Assembly: GCA_030151565.1 (NCBI GenBank)
Contig: JASLDM010000060.1
Span: 14,003-78,002 of the forward strand
Direction: 5' to 3'
DNA length: 64,000 nt
Source of the DNA: Flavobacterium sp.
GTDB taxonomy: Bacteria; Bacteroidota; Bacteroidia; Flavobacteriales; Flavobacteriaceae
Position numbers and translations under genes: made by a program. Below are positions 61,277 through 64,000 of this stretch, piece by piece. Below the pieces are notes generated by a model. It did not search any database, was not told where the DNA came from, and worked only from the letters and a program-made list of their open reading frames with translations. Position 1 is the first letter of the stretch. Each line of letters begins with the position of its first letter.

Positions 61277-61333
61277 AAAACGGAAGTTCCTTAGGTTGTA
61301 TGCTTTATGAGCTAAGGGAATTCCGTTTTTTTT
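61277..61333 (+). terminator. Terminator after hisS
   Basis: Imperfect long hairpin with AAAACGGAA/TTCCGTTTT at the base, then ten T. Confidence 0.75.
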
Positions 61334-61349
61334 TTAACTATCTAGGTAT

Positions 61350-61357
61350 TACTTTTA
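61350..61357 (+). promoter_or_regulatory. Variant -7 box before dapF operon
   Basis: TACTTTTA, one base off TAnnTTTG, 15 bases before the dapF ATG. Confidence 0.35.
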
Positions 61358-61372
61358 AATAATAATCTATCA

Positions 61373-62164
61373 ATGATTCTTACATTTTCTAAATATCACG
61401 GAACAGGGAATGACTTTGTAATGGTGGATAACCGTACGGATTTTTTTCCTAAAGAAAACAAACAACTCATAGCAAACTTATGTCACCGTCGTTTTGGAAT
61501 AGGTGGGGATGGTTTGATATTAATCGAAAATGCAACCGACTGTGATTTCAATATGGTGTATTACAATTCCGATGGTGCAGAAAGTACGATGTGTGGTAAC
61601 GGAGGGCGTTGTTTGGTAGCTTTTGCCAAACAGTTGGGTATTATTGAAAGCAAGGCTGTGTTTAGAGCTGTTGACGGATGGCATACCGCTACAATTGATG
61701 AACAGAATCAAGTAGCTTTGCAAATGATTGATGTGAGTGAAGTGCGAACTAAAGATGCTAGTTTCTTTTTAAATACAGGATCTCCACATCATGTAGAACT
61801 AGTTGCTGACGTCAAAAACATCGATGTTTATAATTTAGGAAAAACAATTCGCGAATCAGACGTTTATGCCCCAGGTGGAACTAATGTGAATTTTGTACAA
61901 CAACTGAATCCAAACACTTTTAAAATTCGCACTTTTGAGCGTGGTGTAGAGGCGGAAACCCTTTCTTGTGGTACAGGTGCTACGGCAGTTGCTTTGGCTA
62001 TGTACACTGCTAAACACACGGCAAGTTCGAGTGTGCAGATACAAGTAGAAGGAGGGGATTTAAGGGTTGATTTTGAATATGGCAATCAAGGCTTTAAACA
62101 AGTTTATTTGACAGGGCCTGCCACATTTGTATTTCAAGGAAATGTAGAAATTTCATTATCATGA
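61373..62164 (+). CDS. dapF: Diaminopimelate epimerase
   Basis: Interconverts LL- and meso-diaminopimelate for lysine and peptidoglycan. The 263-aa protein has both catalytic cysteines: C74 in STMCGNGGR and C199 in SCGTGA. It starts the operon dapF-GNAT-mltG, common in flavobacteria, and overlaps the GNAT gene by four bases (ATGA). Confidence 0.96.
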   Translation: MILTFSKYHGTGNDFVMVDNRTDFFPKENKQLIANLCHRRFGIGGDGLILIENATDCDFNMVYYNSDGAESTMCGNGGRCLVAFAKQLGIIESKAVFRAVDGWHTATIDEQNQVALQMIDVSEVRTKDASFFLNTGSPHHVELVADVKNIDVYNLGKTIRESDVYAPGGTNVNFVQQLNPNTFKIRTFERGVEAETLSCGTGATAVALAMYTAKHTASSSVQIQVEGGDLRVDFEYGNQGFKQVYLTGPATFVFQGNVEISLS

Positions 62165-62688
62165 AAACATTAAAAGGGACTCATATTTATCTTCGTGCTT
62201 TGGAGCCTGAAGATTTGCAGTTTATCTATGAGATTGAAAATGACAGTAGTCTTTGGGAAGTTAGTCATACTCAAACACCTTATAGTCGCTTTTTAATCCA
62301 TCAATATTTAGAGAATGCCCATCAAGATATTTACGAAGCTAAGCAATTGCGTTTGGTTATTTGTGATTTGGAAACAGATACGGCATTGGGATTAATAGAT
62401 TTATTCGATTTTGATCCTAAAAATGAGCGCGCAGGTGTTGGTATAGTCATTCAACATAACCATATCCGCAAACAGGGTGTTGGTTCAGAAGCTTTGGAGT
62501 TGTTGATCGGTTACGTGTTTAAACACCTACAATTGCATCAACTCTTTGCTAATATTAGTACAGATAATGTAGCTAGTGTAGCACTTTTTACTAAATTTGG
62601 TTTTGAATTAGTAGGCATTAAAAAAGAATGGAACCGCATAGCAGGTGTCCGAAAAGACGAAGCCTTGTATCAATTAATTAATACATAA
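62161..62688 (+). CDS. GNAT N-acetyltransferase, RimJ/RimL-like
   Basis: A 175-aa acetyltransferase of the Acetyltransf_3 (RimJ/RimL-like) type: YLRALEPEDLQFIYEIEND at the start, GVGIVIQHNHIRKQGVGSEAL forming the acetyl-CoA pyrophosphate loop, and NVASVALFTKFGFELVG. The substrate is not known. It is translationally coupled to dapF and lies six bases before mltG. Confidence 0.88.
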   Translation: MKTLKGTHIYLRALEPEDLQFIYEIENDSSLWEVSHTQTPYSRFLIHQYLENAHQDIYEAKQLRLVICDLETDTALGLIDLFDFDPKNERAGVGIVIQHNHIRKQGVGSEALELLIGYVFKHLQLHQLFANISTDNVASVALFTKFGFELVGIKKEWNRIAGVRKDEALYQLINT

Positions 62689-62694
62689 AAGACA

Positions 62695-63732
62695 ATGAAT
62701 TTAAAGAGGTTGGTTACCCTTTTAGCCGTTTTAGGACTTGTGATTGTTTCTATTTACGGATATATATTATACGACAGTGCTTTTTCAAAAAGTATACAAA
62801 ATTGGGATGAAAAGCAATATTTTACTATTCCTACCAATACTTCTTATCAGGAGGTACGACAATTGTTAGAGCCCTATATCTCCGATCTGGAGAAATTTGA
62901 TAAAGTAAGCGGACAAACTAATTATGATTCTAATGTAATATCTGGGCGTTTCAAACTTAAAAATGGAATGTCAAACTACGATGTTGTTCAGGCTTTGCGC
63001 AAGAATGTACCAGTGCGTTTGACGTTTAATAATCAGGAAAGATTAGAAGATTTAGTAGGTCGAATTGCCAGTCAGATCGAGCCAGATAGTTTAAGCTTAT
63101 TAGCTAGTTTTACAGATCCAGATTTTTTACAAGAAAGCGGATTTACTAAAGAAACTGTTTTGGCTGTTTTTATGCCAAATACCTATGAGTTTTATTGGAA
63201 CGTAAGTCCTTTAAAAGTTCGAAATACACTTCATAAAGAATATATGCGTTTTTGGACTACGGAGCGAGAAGAAAAGGCAAAAGCACTTGGATTATCACCT
63301 GTTGAAGTAGCTGTTTTGGCCTCTATTGTACAGAAGGAAACTGCTAAAAATGACGAGAAAGAACGTGTGGCTGGGGTGTATTTAAATAGATTGAATACAG
63401 GAATGCCGTTACAAGCAGATCCGACAGTTGTATTTGCTAAGAAAAAGTACACGAATGACTTTACACAAGTCATCAAGAGAGTCTATCATAAAGACTTGGA
63501 GATACCTTCCCCTTATAATACATATCAAAATGCAGGGCTGCCTCCTGGACTTATTTTTATGCCAGACGTATCTTCTATAGATGCGGTGTTAAATGCAGAG
63601 AAACATCCATATATGTATTTCTGTGCAAGTGTAGATCGATTAGGGTATCACGAATTTGCACAAACTTTGGCGCAGCATAATGAGAATAGTAAAAAATACA
63701 GTCGTTGGTTAAATAACCAAGGTATTAAATAA
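62695..63732 (+). CDS. mltG: Endolytic peptidoglycan transglycosylase MltG
   Basis: Cleaves nascent glycan strands in the inner membrane and sets strand length. The 345-aa protein has an N-terminal membrane segment (about 6-26), a LysM-like subdomain (YFTIPTNTSYQEVRQLL), and the YceG domain with catalytic Glu215 in ASIVQKETAK, followed by RVAGVYLNRL and LQADPTVVF. Its place after dapF links wall-precursor and wall-assembly genes. Confidence 0.94.
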   Translation: MNLKRLVTLLAVLGLVIVSIYGYILYDSAFSKSIQNWDEKQYFTIPTNTSYQEVRQLLEPYISDLEKFDKVSGQTNYDSNVISGRFKLKNGMSNYDVVQALRKNVPVRLTFNNQERLEDLVGRIASQIEPDSLSLLASFTDPDFLQESGFTKETVLAVFMPNTYEFYWNVSPLKVRNTLHKEYMRFWTTEREEKAKALGLSPVEVAVLASIVQKETAKNDEKERVAGVYLNRLNTGMPLQADPTVVFAKKKYTNDFTQVIKRVYHKDLEIPSPYNTYQNAGLPPGLIFMPDVSSIDAVLNAEKHPYMYFCASVDRLGYHEFAQTLAQHNENSKKYSRWLNNQGIK

Positions 63733-63746
63733 AGAATTTAATTAGG

Positions 63747-63782
63747 AAAAGGGATGTTAGTTATTTAACATCCCTTTTTTTT
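63747..63782 (+). terminator. Terminator after mltG
   Basis: AAAGGGATGTTA/TAACATCCCTTT stem followed by T run. Confidence 0.85.
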
Positions 63783-63783
63783 G

Positions 63784-63791
63784 TATCTTTA
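63784..63791 (+). promoter_or_regulatory. Variant -7 box before MBL-fold gene
   Basis: TATCTTTA, one base off TAnnTTTG, 24 bases before the ATG. Confidence 0.35.
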
Positions 63792-63814
63792 AGTAACCTT
63801 AAAACATAACTATT

Positions 63815-64000
63815 ATGAATAAAATACACGTAATAGATCTCCATTTTTTAGAAGAACAGCATGCAATTGGTTCTTTTTTAATAGAAACACAACAAGGACC
63901 TGTATTGATTGAAACTGGACCAGAAACCACTTTTTCATATTTGAAAAAAGGGATAGAAGATTTAGGCTATGCTTTAGAGGATATCAAACACGTTTTTTTA
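63815..64000 (+). CDS. MBL-fold hydrolase, partial (cut by window end)
   Basis: The first 62 codons of a gene that runs off the window. The sequence NKIHVIDLHFLEEQHAIGSFLIE, then VLIETGPETT and YALEDIKHVFL, is the usual opening of a metallo-beta-lactamase-fold protein: paired strands, the D/ETGP turn and the strand before the metal-binding HxHxDH, which would lie just beyond the edge. Function cannot be refined from this part. Confidence 0.78.
   Translation, partial: MNKIHVIDLHFLEEQHAIGSFLIETQQGPVLIETGPETTFSYLKKGIEDLGYALEDIKHVFL

Overview
The window is a low-GC chromosomal stretch from a member of the Bacteroidota, almost certainly Flavobacteriaceae (Flavobacterium/Myroides-like; I cannot fix the genus). 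The signs are: the Bacteroidota promoter -7 box TAnnTTTG in front of many genes instead of Shine-Dalgarno signals; a type IX secretion component (PorQ) and a protein with a type IX sorting tail; many short lipoproteins; a SusC/RagA-style regulatory domain on a TonB-type receptor; and family-typical pairs such as rsfS-ftsH opposite birA, porQ-cmk, and dapF-GNAT-mltG. I see no rRNA, tRNA, insertion sequence, prophage, CRISPR array or origin. Most of the window is ordinary housekeeping chromosome.

Layout. 1-6.9 kb: ftsH and rsfS opposite birA, an alpha/beta hydrolase-msrB pair, an M48 metalloprotease lipoprotein and a UMF1-type MFS transporter. 7-14.4 kb: an unknown lipoprotein, a 665-base gene-free stretch with small repeats, lon, porQ-cmk and a nucleoside-permease-like MFS. 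14.4-24.3 kb (mostly minus strand): a lipoprotein, a DUF445 membrane protein, a pseudouridine synthase with a long N-terminal extension, a tight four-gene operon led by a DUF2089 zinc-ribbon/HTH protein, a secreted 863-aa MORN-like repeat protein, a DUF2805 protein and an EamA transporter. 24.4-32.3 kb: htpG facing a lipocalin-like lipoprotein and an OmpA lipoprotein across a 17-bp palindrome, a PglF/WbpM-type nucleotide-sugar dehydratase, a secreted endonuclease I and an RsmB-like rRNA methyltransferase. 32.4-40.2 kb: an ECF sigma/anti-sigma/periplasmic protein operon, a HAD phosphatase, a TPR protein, a DEAD-box helicase, a hydrolase-lytic transglycosylase pair, a small GNAT and mtaB. 40.2-48.9 kb: a solute-binding lipoprotein, a LytTR response regulator and its propeller histidine kinase, a likely structured RNA, an ABC-F ATPase and a lysozyme-like protein. 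49-52.8 kb: a tryptophan attenuator with an orphan trpB, an OsmC protein, fumC and an unlisted 58-aa membrane protein. 52.9-64 kb: a TonB-type receptor, an ArsC-like protein, a CPBP protease with a MenE-like ligase, truC, an FtsX/MacB-type permease, hisS, dapF-GNAT-mltG and the start of an MBL-fold protein.

The most striking element is at 49.07-49.24 kb. A promoter box, a 26-codon leader peptide with three consecutive Trp codons, mutually exclusive RNA pairings and a perfect terminator hairpin lie in front of a monocistronic trpB. This is a classical ribosome-stalling trp attenuator on an isolated tryptophan synthase beta gene with no trpA beside it. Also worth attention are the DUF2089 operon, the palindrome between htpG and the lipocalin-like gene, and the three-hairpin RNA candidate before the ABC-F gene. 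Several translation starts were moved downstream because a TAnnTTTG box overlaps the longest-ORF start codon.
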